From: Tidjanibacter sp.
GTDB lineage: Bacteria > Bacteroidota > Bacteroidia > Bacteroidales > Rikenellaceae
Direction: 5' to 3'
Assembly: GCA_017628675.1 (NCBI GenBank)
Contig: JAGBYS010000002.1
Location: 1 to 17,033 of the forward strand
Length of the DNA: 17,033 nt
Within the stretch, counting starts at the first letter, position 1. Each line of letters opens with the position of its first letter. Positions 1-6,464 of this stretch are shown piece by piece. The translations under genes were made by a program, and so were the position numbers. Under the pieces are notes generated by a model. That model was not told the origin of the DNA. It saw only the letters and a program-made list of their open reading frames with translations, and did no database searches.

Positions 1-6
1 CACTCG

Positions 7-723
7 CTAAATCACAAACTCAATCTCCTTGAACAGATAGGGCACAACCATCCCCTGACTCTCAACAAGCAACTCGCCCGAAGGCTTCACTCCCAGGATG
101 ACACCCTCGAATCGTTTGCCACCAGGCAGCGCATAGGTCGCCATCTCGCCTTTGCGGAAGAGCAGCGCGTCGTAGTCGCGCTCGATGGCTGCGGGGTCGC
201 TCTGCAACTGGTTATATCGTGCCTCGAGTGCGTCGTAGAGCCTCTGGAAGACAGCCCCAACATCGTAGCTCTCGCCCGTCAGAGTGGCCATAGAGGTAGG
301 ATTTGGCACCCACTCCTCAAACTCTTTCTGGTTGACATTCAGACCGATGCCCACAATCGTGCGCGCAAGGTGGCCGTCGGTGCCGAGGTCGTGCTCGATG
401 AGGATGCCACAAATCTTCTTGCGGCCCACATAGATATCGTTGGTCCACTTGATCTTGGCCTTTATGTTGTACTCACCCAGCGTGTCCGTCAGGGCCAGAG
501 CCACCGCCTCCGAGAGGAGGAACTGGCGCTTGGCCTCCAGGAAGGTGGGCTCCCACACAAGCGAGAAGGTGAGGTTCTCACCAGGGTTGCTACTCCACCT
601 ATTGCCCCTCTGACCACGGCCTGCCGTCTGCTCCTTGGCAATCACTGCGTCGCCGTGGCGATAGCCGGGCTTCTTGACCTCCGTGTTGGTCGAAGGGAGC
701 GAGCGATAAATCAAAACAGCCAT
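7..723 (-). CDS. birA: Biotin--[acetyl-CoA-carboxylase] ligase, no DNA-binding domain
   Basis: This 238-residue cytoplasmic protein should activate biotin with ATP and transfer biotinyl-AMP to the lysine of biotin carboxyl carrier domains. It shows the class signature: STNTE near residues 11-15, the biotinyl-adenylate loop GRGQRGNRW at 35-43, KWTNDIY at 92-98, KKICGIL at 102-108 and GIGLNVN at 125-131, followed by a small C-terminal beta domain. The winged-helix domain of E. coli BirA is missing, so it is a monofunctional ligase and not a repressor. Its start codon lies 7 bp after the lysC stop, which implies co-transcription with and probably translational coupling to lysC. The stop is 6 bases from the window edge, so any downstream partner is unseen. 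Confidence 0.93.
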   Translation of the reverse strand: MAVLIYRSLPSTNTEVKKPGYRHGDAVIAKEQTAGRGQRGNRWSSNPGENLTFSLVWEPTFLEAKRQFLLSEAVALALTDTLGEYNIKAKIKWTNDIYVGRKKICGILIEHDLGTDGHLARTIVGIGLNVNQKEFEEWVPNPTSMATLTGESYDVGAVFQRLYDALEARYNQLQSDPAAIERDYDALLFRKGEMATYALPGGKRFEGVILGVKPSGELLVESQGMVVPYLFKEIEFVI

Positions 724-730
724 AACTCTG

Positions 731-1999
731 CTACTCTACATTGGTTTTACGGATAATCCTGAGTACCTTGCGCGAGCGCTGGGTCATATAGACGCCCTCC
801 GCCTCGGCATACTGCACCAGGTGCTCCTTGTGGTAACCACGGATGGTCAGCAGCTCCATATCGCTGTTGTACTTCACCGTGAAGCCCGCCTTGTGGAACT
901 CCTCGACAATCTCGTCGAGGTAGCGGGTAGAGTCGATGCAGAGCGCCATACTGATGGCCGAGTTCTGCACCAAATGCACCTTGGCACGATAGCTCTCCAG
1001 GATCTTGAAAATCTCGGCCATACGCTCCTCCAGGATGAAGGAGTAGTCCTCGGGCTTGATGGAGAGCAGAATCTGGTTCTTCTTGAGAATCAGGATGGGC
1101 TTATCGATGGGCCTATCGATCTCGGCCTTGATGACACTACCGGGCAGCGAGGGGTTCACAAAGCACTTCACATAGAGAGGTATGCGTTTGTTCTGAAGGG
1201 GCTTGATGGTCTTGGGGTGGATAATCTGTGCACCGCTGTAGGCCAGCTCAATAGCGTCGAGGTAGGTGAGCTCGGGGATGTAGCTCACATCCTCAAACTG
1301 CTTGGGGTCGCCATTGAGAATACCCTCCACATCCTTCCAGATAGACACGCTCTCGGCGTCGAGGATGTAGCCCGCAACGGCAGCCGAGTAGTCGGAGCCC
1401 TCACGACCGATGGTCGTAGTGGCACCCTGCTCGGTGGCACCAATGAAGCCCTGGCCAACAACAACCCTCTCCTGGGCCAACTCCACGGCCTTCTTGAGGC
1501 GAGGTGTGGAACTTACAATGTCGATATTGGCGTCGCGGAAGCGGTTGCTGGTGAGGAATATGCGCCTCATATCCAGCAGGTGGCTACCAATGCCCGCATA
1601 GTTGAGATACTCGCTCACGATGGTCGTCGAGATGAGCTCACCGAAGCTCACAATCCTATCGTACCACTCCTCATAGCTACGGCTCTGGGGATTGGAGAGG
1701 GTGATGATCTCCTCCAACTCCTCATAGAGGCCACGCACCCTCTCGGGCAGGTGGGGCTCACCCCACAGACCCTCGAGAATTGTGGCGTGGTAGTCCACAA
1801 CCTGCTGCATAGCCACCACAGCCTCACCCGTGCGGCCCTCCCAGAAGCTCTCCATAACCCTCTCGAGCGCATTGGTCGTCTTACCCATAGCCGACACAAT
1901 GATGAAGAGTCTTCCCTCCGTGCCACGCGCAATCTCTGCAAGATTTCTAACTCCTGCCGCCTCCTTCACCGAGGCTCCTCCAAACTTATATACCTTCAT
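731..1999 (-). CDS. lysC: Monofunctional aspartate kinase
   Basis: This 422-residue enzyme phosphorylates aspartate, the entry step to lysine, diaminopimelate, threonine and methionine. Visible motifs are KFGGAS at 5-10, the TTIGREGSDYSA segment at 195-206 that binds nucleotide and aspartate, WKDVEGI at 221-227 and SGAQIIHPK at 255-263. The region from about 305 to the end has the size of a tandem ACT regulatory module, so feedback control is expected, but the effector cannot be read from sequence. No homoserine dehydrogenase domain is fused. The start is preceded by AAAAAGGT directly abutting ATG, as in the hydrolase and metK genes upstream. A short lysine-rich ORF overlaps this start. The symbol lysC is used for the family; which isozyme it is cannot be told. 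Confidence 0.93.
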   Translation of the reverse strand: MKVYKFGGASVKEAAGVRNLAEIARGTEGRLFIIVSAMGKTTNALERVMESFWEGRTGEAVVAMQQVVDYHATILEGLWGEPHLPERVRGLYEELEEIITLSNPQSRSYEEWYDRIVSFGELISTTIVSEYLNYAGIGSHLLDMRRIFLTSNRFRDANIDIVSSTPRLKKAVELAQERVVVGQGFIGATEQGATTTIGREGSDYSAAVAGYILDAESVSIWKDVEGILNGDPKQFEDVSYIPELTYLDAIELAYSGAQIIHPKTIKPLQNKRIPLYVKCFVNPSLPGSVIKAEIDRPIDKPILILKKNQILLSIKPEDYSFILEERMAEIFKILESYRAKVHLVQNSAISMALCIDSTRYLDEIVEEFHKAGFTVKYNSDMELLTIRGYHKEHLVQYAEAEGVYMTQRSRKVLRIIRKTNVE

Positions 2000-2045
2000 A
2001 CCTTTTTCGCAGCTTTTTGTTTTTACCTATTTGTCGCTTTTTCAT
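1986..2045 (-). CDS. Possible 19-residue leader peptide overlapping the lysC start
   Basis: An ATG at 2045 opens a 19-codon frame encoding MKKRQIGKNKKLRKRYEGI, with a TAA stop at 1986. It begins inside the hairpin motif of the lysC leader and ends 14 bases inside lysC in a different frame. Ten of the 19 residues are lysine or arginine. The overlap is the geometry of translational coupling, and a lysine-rich leader before aspartate kinase invites an attenuation idea. However, A-rich leaders in this phylum produce AAA and AAG codons by chance, so this is a candidate only. Confidence 0.25.
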   Translation of the reverse strand: MKKRQIGKNKKLRKRYEGI

Positions 2046-2068
2046 AAAAAAGCTCCGCAAAAAATTTT
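2036..2068 (-). promoter_or_regulatory. Leader motif of lysC (hairpin plus A/T block)
   Basis: Read on the minus strand this is AAAATTTTTT, a five-base spacer, then GCTTTTT-TATG-AAAAAGC. The second part is a perfect 7-bp inverted repeat with a 4-base loop. A matching arrangement precedes the hydrolase gene at 2927-2958. Its role is unknown; a leader hairpin affecting translation or RNA processing is the simplest idea. Confidence 0.45.
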
Positions 2069-2070
2069 AG

Positions 2071-2087
2071 GAGATACTGCGTATCTC
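2071..2087 (-). terminator. Perfect hairpin between hydrolase and lysC, weak terminator or attenuator
   Basis: GAGATAC and GTATCTC form a perfect 7-bp stem around a 3-base loop. On the minus strand a run of six T follows, but only after CTAAAA. That offset, and the low GC of the stem, make a strong intrinsic terminator unlikely. It could reduce read-through from the hydrolase gene into lysC. Confidence 0.35.
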
Positions 2088-2109
2088 TATAACCATTATG
2101 TGTTACTAC

Positions 2110-2916
2110 CTACTCTCCTGCTTCGGCACCCATAAATTTCCTGATTGCCTGGGCACAGGCCTCGGGCTCCTCGAAGTAGCCCAGGTGGCCCGAGTTCTCG
2201 AGCCAGGCGACCTCGGCCTGAGGGTGGTCGGCAACCATCTGCTCGGCAACCTCCAGGGGGATATAGTTATCCTTCTTGCCCAGGATGAAGAGCTGTGGCA
2301 GGGAGCTCTGGCGCAACAGCTCGTTGCTATCCTCCCTCTCCTTCATACCCCTCAGCAGGGCCACAACGCCCTCGGGCTCGGTAACCAACACCTGCTCCTC
2401 GAGGAAGATGATCTCGTCCTGCATCCTCTTGAGGTTATCCGAGGCAAAGCCATTCTTGGCAGCCGTCGAGGCGAGCAGATCCTTATGTCCGCCCTCCACC
2501 ATGGCTATCTCCCTATCACGGTCGAGGAGCTTCTGGGGCGAGTCGGGGTTGGGCGTCGAGCTCAGGAGCACAATGCCCTCCAGGCGCTCGGGGTGACGAC
2601 GCAGGGTCTGGAGCGCCACATAGCCACCCATAGAGTGGCCCACAAGGGTCACCTTCTCAATCTCCAGCTCGTCGAGCACACCAACAACCGTGTCGGCCAG
2701 AAAGTCCATAGTGTGGATGGGGCCCATAACCTGCGAGATGCCGTGACCGGGCAGGTCCATAGCCACCGTGCGGTACTCCTTGTCGAGCAGGCCGGCGAAA
2801 TCCTCCCACACATCCAGGCTCTCAAGGTAGCCGTGGAGAAACATAATAGCCTTCTCACCCTTTCTGGAGTCGGCAATGCGCAGTGCGCAACCGTTCGATA
2901 TGATAAATTTTTCCAT
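2110..2916 (-). CDS. Alpha/beta-hydrolase fold protein
   Basis: This 268-residue protein has no signal peptide and the full alpha/beta-hydrolase layout: an oxyanion segment FLHGY at 26-30, DLPGHG at 54-59, the nucleophile elbow GHSMGG with Ser95, an acidic residue at Asp216 in GKKDNY, and His244 in SGHLGYFE. A lid region of about 60 residues sits between strands 6 and 7. Fold and triad are clear; substrate is not. Esterases, lactonases and C-C hydrolases all share this pattern. A BioH-like pimeloyl-ester role is tempting given the nearby biotin ligase, but sequence alone does not support it. It lies 95 bp after metK and 110 bp before lysC on the same strand, so the metK riboswitch could reach it. 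Confidence 0.85.
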   Translation of the reverse strand: MEKFIISNGCALRIADSRKGEKAIMFLHGYLESLDVWEDFAGLLDKEYRTVAMDLPGHGISQVMGPIHTMDFLADTVVGVLDELEIEKVTLVGHSMGGYVALQTLRRHPERLEGIVLLSSTPNPDSPQKLLDRDREIAMVEGGHKDLLASTAAKNGFASDNLKRMQDEIIFLEEQVLVTEPEGVVALLRGMKEREDSNELLRQSSLPQLFILGKKDNYIPLEVAEQMVADHPQAEVAWLENSGHLGYFEEPEACAQAIRKFMGAEAGE

Positions 2917-2926
2917 ACCTTTCTCC

Positions 2927-2958
2927 GCTTTTTACAAAAAGCAGAACCAAAAATTTTT
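2927..2958 (-). promoter_or_regulatory. Leader motif of the hydrolase gene, like that of lysC
   Basis: Read on the minus strand this is AAAAATTTTT, a six-base spacer, then GCTTTTT-GT-AAAAAGC, a 7-bp inverted repeat with a minimal loop. It ends about 10 bases before the start codon. Order, spacing and arms match the motif at 2036-2068, so the two are related by duplication or convergence. Confidence 0.45.
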
Positions 2959-3011
2959 CGTGTAACCTAATGTCGTAATTCTACCGACTGTTTTGCTTCG
3001 GAGGTTATAGT

Positions 3012-4265
3012 TTAAGCCAACTTGAAAATCTCCTTGAGCCTCTCTACCTCGTCGAGCTCCTCCCAGGCGAAGAACTTCACCTGCTGGCGGATGGTCTTGC
3101 CACCCCTGGTGAGCTCCATCTCCTCGGTGTAGGGCCTACGGCCGAAGTGGCCATAGGAGGCTGTGGGCTCAAAGATGGGGTTGGTGAGGCCAAAGCGACG
3201 CACGATAGCTGCAGGGCGCAGGTCGAACATCTCGGATACTATCTCGGCGATTCTTCCATCGGACACGCCTACCTTCGAGGTACCGAAGGTGTCCACGAAG
3301 ATGTTGATGGGCTCGGCCACGCCAATGGCGTAGCTCACCTGCACCAGCATCCTCTCGGCCACACCTGCGGCCACCATATTCTTGGCGATGTGGCGTGCGG
3401 CATAGGCTGCCGAGCGGTCCACCTTCGAGGAGTCCTTGCCCGAGAAAGCGCCACCACCGTGGGCACCACGACCACCATAGGTATCAACGATAATCTTGCG
3501 ACCGGTAAGGCCCGTATCGCCGTGAGGACCACCGATGACGAACTTGCCCGTGGGGTTAACATAGAGGATATAGTCGTCGCCAATGAGGTCGGCCAGGTGG
3601 TCACCTGCCTTCTCCAGACGGGACTTCACACGAGGAATCAGGATGTGGCGCACATCGTCGGCAATGATTCTCTGGCAATCCTCAAAGTCGTCGTGCTGAG
3701 TCGACACAACGATGGTGTGGACCCTCAGGGGGGTGCCGTTGTCGTCGTACTCGATGGTCACCTGGCTCTTCGAGTCGGGGCGCAAGTAGCGCATAACCTC
3801 GCCCTCACGACGGATGGAGGCCAACTCCTTGAGGATAACGTGCGAGAGGATGAGGGTTGCGGGCATCAACTCACGAGTCTCGGTGCAGGCATAACCAAAC
3901 ATAATGCCCTGGTCACCGGCACCCTGCTGCTCCTCCACCTCGCGCTCGACACCCTGATTGATGTCGCTCGACTGCTCGTGGATGGCAGAGAGAATACCAC
4001 ACGAGTTGCCGTCGAACTGCAGCTCGCTACGGTTGTAACCTATCTGGTTGATAACCCTGCGTGCCACGCCCTGGATGTCCACATAGGCGTCCGAGCGCAC
4101 CTCGCCCGACACTACCACAAGACCTGTGGTGCAGAGAGTCTCGCAAGCGACCTTGCTTGTGGGGTCCTTGCGCAAAAATTCATCAAGAATTGCGTCCGAA
4201 ATCTGGTCGGAAACCTTGTCGGGATGTCCCTCGGATACCGACTCGGAAGTAAACAAAAAAGCCAT
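3012..4265 (-). CDS. metK: S-adenosylmethionine synthetase
   Basis: This 417-residue cytoplasmic enzyme makes SAM from methionine and ATP and works as a homo-oligomer. Diagnostic motifs are GHPDKVSDQ at 13-21 with catalytic His14 and Asp16, [12 protein letters not shown] at 115-126, the [13 protein letters not shown] segment around 245-257, and the P-loop-like [19 protein letters not shown] at 270-288. It is some 30 residues longer than the E. coli enzyme. The start is fixed by [13 protein letters not shown] directly after the N-terminus and by AAAAGGT abutting ATG. A leader of about 230 bases carries a SAM-II-like aptamer, so the gene is probably repressed by its own product. The next three minus-strand genes may share the transcript. 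Confidence 0.97.
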   Translation of the reverse strand: MAFLFTSESVSEGHPDKVSDQISDAILDEFLRKDPTSKVACETLCTTGLVVVSGEVRSDAYVDIQGVARRVINQIGYNRSELQFDGNSCGILSAIHEQSSDINQGVEREVEEQQGAGDQGIMFGYACTETRELMPATLILSHVILKELASIRREGEVMRYLRPDSKSQVTIEYDDNGTPLRVHTIVVSTQHDDFEDCQRIIADDVRHILIPRVKSRLEKAGDHLADLIGDDYILYVNPTGKFVIGGPHGDTGLTGRKIIVDTYGGRGAHGGGAFSGKDSSKVDRSAAYAARHIAKNMVAAGVAERMLVQVSYAIGVAEPINIFVDTFGTSKVGVSDGRIAEIVSEMFDLRPAAIVRRFGLTNPIFEPTASYGHFGRRPYTEEMELTRGGKTIRQQVKFFAWEELDEVERLKEIFKLA

Positions 4266-4278
4266 ACCTTTTAATTAA

Positions 4279-4306
4279 GTTGAGAGTTGAAAGTTGAGAG
4301 TTGAGA
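4279..4306. repeat. Heptad array in the metK leader, consensus GTTGARA
   Basis: Four consecutive 7-mers (GTTGAGA, GTTGAAA, GTTGAGA, GTTGAGA) plus a partial fifth unit lie 14 bases upstream of the metK start, inside the predicted 5' leader. On the transcribed strand the unit reads TCTCAAC. Copy-number change here would alter spacing between riboswitch and start codon. Confidence 0.85.
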
Positions 4307-4384
4307 GTTATAATCCCAATCCGACAACCCAGTGAATAATTCCTAATTTTTATTGGTGGATAGCTTTAGCTCTTGGATGTAGAG

Positions 4385-4405
4385 GTCGGGGGCGAATGCT
4401 CCGAC
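4385..4405 (-). promoter_or_regulatory. Candidate expression-platform hairpin of the metK leader
   Basis: On the minus strand GUCGG and CCGAC can pair around an 11-base loop just downstream of the aptamer. An alternative helix uses part of the same bases: GGGGCGAA in loop 3 (plus-strand 4446-4453) can pair perfectly with UUCGCCCC (4389-4396), extended by GCUC (4438-4441) with GAGC (4398-4401). The two structures exclude each other, as expected for a switch. No U-run follows, so the mechanism is unresolved. Confidence 0.4.
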
Positions 4406-4409
4406 TATC

Positions 4410-4497
4410 GCTTTTTAGCACATTTTTGCCGAGCCCCGAGCGCTGTTCGCCCCTGGAACTTCGGCGTGGTTTGCAAGCAGCCAAATCTTTCCACGCC
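4410..4497 (-). ncRNA. SAM-II type riboswitch aptamer upstream of metK, with extended loop 3
   Basis: Read on the minus strand, P1 is GGCGTGG (4497-4491) with CCACGCC (4469-4463). The enclosed loop contains GATTT followed by GCTGCTTGC (4481-4473). That last segment can form the P2 pseudoknot with GCTAAAAAGC (4419-4410). The canonical SAM-II aptamer, as I recall it, has GAUUU, then CCGUAUUGC, then AUAAAUGUAGCUAAAAAGG; here the 3' part reads AAAAATGTGCTAAAAAGC. The outer P2 pairs are exchanged in a compensatory way (CC/GG becomes GC/GC), which supports real pairing. Loop 3 is enlarged by roughly 35 bases. Placement directly before metK fits the ligand. SAM-II is best known from Alphaproteobacteria and has been reported from Bacteroidetes. 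This is a manual match, not a covariance-model hit. Confidence 0.75.
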
Positions 4498-4498
4498 A

Positions 4499-4506
4499 CA
4501 AAGGTA
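4499..4506 (-). promoter_or_regulatory. Bacteroidetes -7 element of the metK promoter (TACCTTTG)
   Basis: This is a perfect match to TAnnTTTG on the minus strand. It lies one base upstream of the riboswitch P1 stem, so transcription should start within the first bases of P1, leaving at least a CGUGG/CCACG stem. The -33 element is weak and falls inside the heptad array at 4516-4547. Confidence 0.6.
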
Positions 4507-4515
4507 CGACAAAGA

Positions 4516-4547
4516 ATTGAGAATTGAAAATTGAAAATTGAAAATTA
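4516..4547. repeat. Heptad array, consensus ATTGAAA, upstream of the metK promoter
   Basis: Four consecutive 7-mers (ATTGAGA, then three ATTGAAA) plus a partial fifth lie 9 bases upstream of the metK -7 element. They occupy the position of the -33 element. The unit is the same size as, and similar in sequence to, the arrays at 4279 and 9618. Confidence 0.85.
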
Positions 4548-4637
4548 ATGTCCTTAAGGTCTTTAGGGGCTTTAATGAGCTATGGGGCTGTAAGGAGAGG
4601 GATCGCAGTAAGGTAAGATCCGTAAGACTTAGGTCGG
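4548..4637. other. Intergenic stretch without a gene
   Basis: The gap between metK and cysS is 637 bp and holds no gene I can support. This part contains the palindrome CCTTAAGG, two loose copies of a GGGGCTnTAA motif about 20 bases apart, and degenerate lead-in copies of the TTAGAC heptad. I see no clear function in it. Confidence 0.5.
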
Positions 4638-4664
4638 TTAGACTTTAGACCTTAGACTTTAGAC
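4638..4664. repeat. Heptad array, consensus TTAGACY
   Basis: Four near-identical units (TTAGACT, TTAGACC, TTAGACT, TTAGAC) stand in tandem. The 15-mer CCTTAGACTTTAGAC at 4650-4664 recurs exactly at 9801-9815, and both copies lead into an A-rich run. This shows a dispersed intergenic repeat family. Confidence 0.85.
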
Positions 4665-4687
4665 AAAAAAAACGCAGATAGCGAGGG
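4665..4687 (+). repeat. Solo copy of the AAAACGCAGATAGCG repeat unit
   Basis: An A-run followed by ACGCAGATAGCGAGGG matches the left end of the element at 4779-4904 except for one missing G. It stands as a direct repeat about 113 bases before that element. The intervening DNA has a small hairpin, GCGAC-AACG-GTCGC, and no gene. Confidence 0.7.
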
Positions 4688-4778
4688 AAATTTTGTACCA
4701 AACGAAGGAGCGAGCCCGCAGGCGACAACGGTCGCAGCGAGTGATGGAGGTTTCACTCAACCGCTTTCCCTTGAAACA

Positions 4779-4904
4779 AAAAAACGCAGATAGCGGAGGG
4801 AATGCAAGGCGCACAAGAAAACCACCTCCGCAGTTTACAAGGCGTAAATGAGGAGGTGGTTTATCGCAGTGCAACGCAGCAGTCACCCGCTATATGCGTT
4901 TTTT
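4779..4904. mobile_element. 126-bp MITE-like element with 18-bp terminal inverted repeats
   Basis: The left end AAAAAACGCAGATAGCGG (4779-4796) and the right end CCGCTATATGCGTTTTTT (4887-4904) are inverted repeats with 17 of 18 positions matching. The interior carries a strong hairpin and no coding potential. The right end runs into the cysS stop codon (4903-4905). No target-site duplication is evident, and no transposase lies in the window. It could be a non-autonomous element or a REP/BIME-like palindromic unit that serves as a transcript end. Confidence 0.5.
4819..4862 (-). terminator. Hairpin terminator downstream of cysS
   Basis: AAACCACCTCC (minus strand, from 4862) pairs perfectly over 11 bp with GGAGGTGGTTT (ending at 4819), and an inner TTTAC/GTAAA stem extends the structure. 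On the minus strand the stem runs straight into TTTTCTTG, a moderate U-tract. It lies about 40 bases after the cysS stop, inside the inverted-repeat element. No U-tract follows on the plus strand, so it acts for cysS if it acts at all. Confidence 0.55.
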
Positions 4905-6372
4905 ACGCTTGTTCCCAGTCCACACTACCGTCCTTATTATCCTTTACGCGGATGCCGATCTCGGTCAGACGGTTGCGAATAAGGTCGGCGGTGGGCCAAT
5001 CCTTGTTGGCCTTGGCGGTACGACGGATCTCGAGAATCATATCCATAAGGGGTGCGAGCTTATCGTCGGCACCCTCGCTGCGCTCGTTGCGAAGACCAAG
5101 AATGTCAAATACATAGAGATTTACCACACGCTTGAGCTCTGCCAAATCGTCGGCGGTGATGCTCTCCTTGCCGTCGGCCAGGGAGTTAATGATCCTCACC
5201 CAGTCGAACAGGGCCGAGATGACCATAGGCGAGGAGAGGTCGTCGTTCATAGCATCCTCACAACGGGTTGCCAGTTCCTCGACCTTCACCGATGAGGTGG
5301 CCGAGGGTTTAATCTTCTCGAGCGCATCCACAGCCTTCATAAGCCTATCGTAGCCCTTCTCGGCGGCCTTGAGTGCCTCGTTGGAGAAGTCGAGAGTGGA
5401 ACGGTAGTGTGCCTGGAGGATGAAGAAACGCACGGTCATAGGCGAGTAGGCCTGGTCGAGTTTGTCGTGGGTGCCCGTGAAGAGCTGCTCAAGGGTGATG
5501 AAGTTGCCGAGCGACTTACCCATCTTCTGACCGCCGATGGTGATCATATTGTTGTGGATCCAGTAGCGTGCCGAGTCGTGACCGAGCGAGGCGCACGACT
5601 GTGCAATCTCACACTCGTGATGGGGGAACATAAGGTCCATACCGCCACCGTGGATGTCGAACTGCTCACCCAGATACTTGGTGCTCATTGCGGTACACTC
5701 GAGGTGCCAACCGGGGAAACCGTCGCTCCAGGGCGAGGGCCAGCGCATAATGTGCTCGGGCTGCGCCTTCTTCCACAGGGCGAAGTCGTAGGAGTTGCGC
5801 TTGTCGCTCTGGCCGTCGATCTCACGGGTGCCCACAAGCACATCGTCGAGGTTGCGGCCCGAGAGTTTGCCGTAGTGGTATTTCTCGTTGTACTTGGTCA
5901 CATCGAAGTAGATGGAGCCGTTGCTCTCGTAGGCGTAGCCCTCCTTGAGGATGCGCTCCACCAGGGCAATCTGCTCAATGATGTGGCCGCTGGCGTGGGG
6001 CTCAATCGATGGGGGAAGAACGCCGAGTTTGTCCATAAAGGTGTGGTAGCGGTTGGTGTAGTACTGTGCAACCTCCATAGGCTCAAGCTGTTCGAGCCTT
6101 GCCTTCTTGGTGATTTTGTCCTCGCCCTCATCGGCGTCGTGCTCCAGGTGGCCCACATCTGTGATATTGCGCACATAGCGCACCTTGAAGCCCTGAGCCT
6201 TCAGGTAGCGGAACAGCAGGTCGAAGGTGATGGCGGGGCGGGTATGGCCCAGGTGGGGATCGCCATAGACGGTGGGGCCACACACATACATTCCCACGTG
6301 CTCGGGATTGATGGGTTTGAAGAGCTCTTTCGTACGCGAAAGAGTATTGTATAACATTAATTTTGTTGCCAT
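4903..6372 (-). CDS. cysS: Cysteinyl-tRNA synthetase
   Basis: This 489-residue class I synthetase charges tRNA-Cys. It has HLGH at 40-43 (the HIGH motif) and KMGKS at 283-287 (KMSKS with Gly for Ser, which I recall as common in this phylum). Zinc-ligand candidates are Cys31 in VCGPTV, Cys226 in HLECTAMS, and His252 and Cys254 in FPHHECE. An in-frame ATG further upstream at 6432 would add 20 residues but lies upstream of the predicted transcription start. I therefore choose the ATG at 6372, giving MATKLMLYN; the ATG at 6357 (MLYN) is an alternative. The C-terminal DALR and anticodon-binding regions are complete. The gene is divergent from the DUF2723 gene, and its stop codon overlaps the right end of a repeat element. 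Confidence 0.96.
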   Translation of the reverse strand: MATKLMLYNTLSRTKELFKPINPEHVGMYVCGPTVYGDPHLGHTRPAITFDLLFRYLKAQGFKVRYVRNITDVGHLEHDADEGEDKITKKARLEQLEPMEVAQYYTNRYHTFMDKLGVLPPSIEPHASGHIIEQIALVERILKEGYAYESNGSIYFDVTKYNEKYHYGKLSGRNLDDVLVGTREIDGQSDKRNSYDFALWKKAQPEHIMRWPSPWSDGFPGWHLECTAMSTKYLGEQFDIHGGGMDLMFPHHECEIAQSCASLGHDSARYWIHNNMITIGGQKMGKSLGNFITLEQLFTGTHDKLDQAYSPMTVRFFILQAHYRSTLDFSNEALKAAEKGYDRLMKAVDALEKIKPSATSSVKVEELATRCEDAMNDDLSSPMVISALFDWVRIINSLADGKESITADDLAELKRVVNLYVFDILGLRNERSEGADDKLAPLMDMILEIRRTAKANKDWPTADLIRNRLTEIGIRVKDNKDGSVDWEQA

Positions 6373-6396
6373 AATCTCTGATTGGTCTAATTTGAG

Positions 6397-6435
6397 GTTG
6401 TAAAAGTACTCATTATTTTCGTAACTTTGCAAAAT
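6397..6435. promoter_or_regulatory. Overlapping divergent promoters of cysS and the DUF2723 gene
   Basis: On the plus strand GTTG (6397-6400) is followed after 21 bases by TAACTTTG (6422-6429), a perfect TAnnTTTG. On the minus strand TTTG (6433-6430) is followed after 21 bases by TACTTTTA (6408-6401), one mismatch from TAnnTTTG. Each promoter uses bases of the other, so RNA polymerase binding should be mutually exclusive or at least competitive. Predicted leaders are about 30 bases for the DUF2723 gene and 20-25 for cysS. Confidence 0.65.
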
Positions 6436-6464
6436 ATTTCGTGCAAATAGAGAGTTATTTATCT

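Noticed and set aside
821..2047. Long plus-strand open frame antisense to lysC
   Set aside because: It mirrors the codon-position pattern of lysC, has no recognisable domain, and lysC itself has all family motifs.
2045..2109. Strong promoter directly upstream of lysC
   Set aside because: The T-run ending in G lacks the TA of TAnnTTTG, so no supported -7 element is present.
2110..2916. Assignment of the hydrolase as BioH because of the nearby biotin ligase
   Set aside because: The triad and fold are generic, the ligase is two genes away, and no BioH-specific residues can be claimed from the sequence.
3147..4274. Long plus-strand open frame antisense to metK
   Set aside because: It is a shadow of metK; the translation is low-complexity, rich in Val, Gly, His and Leu, with no domain.
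4659..4886. 75-codon minus-strand open frame in the metK-cysS gap
   Set aside because: It lies across repeats and a hairpin terminator, and its sequence has no gene-like features.
5407..6354. Plus-strand open frame antisense to cysS
   Set aside because: Same shadow pattern; the cysS motifs on the other strand are decisive.
6373..6432. 20-residue N-terminal extension of cysS
   Set aside because: The predicted transcription start lies downstream of that ATG, and the family motif spacing fits the start at 6372.
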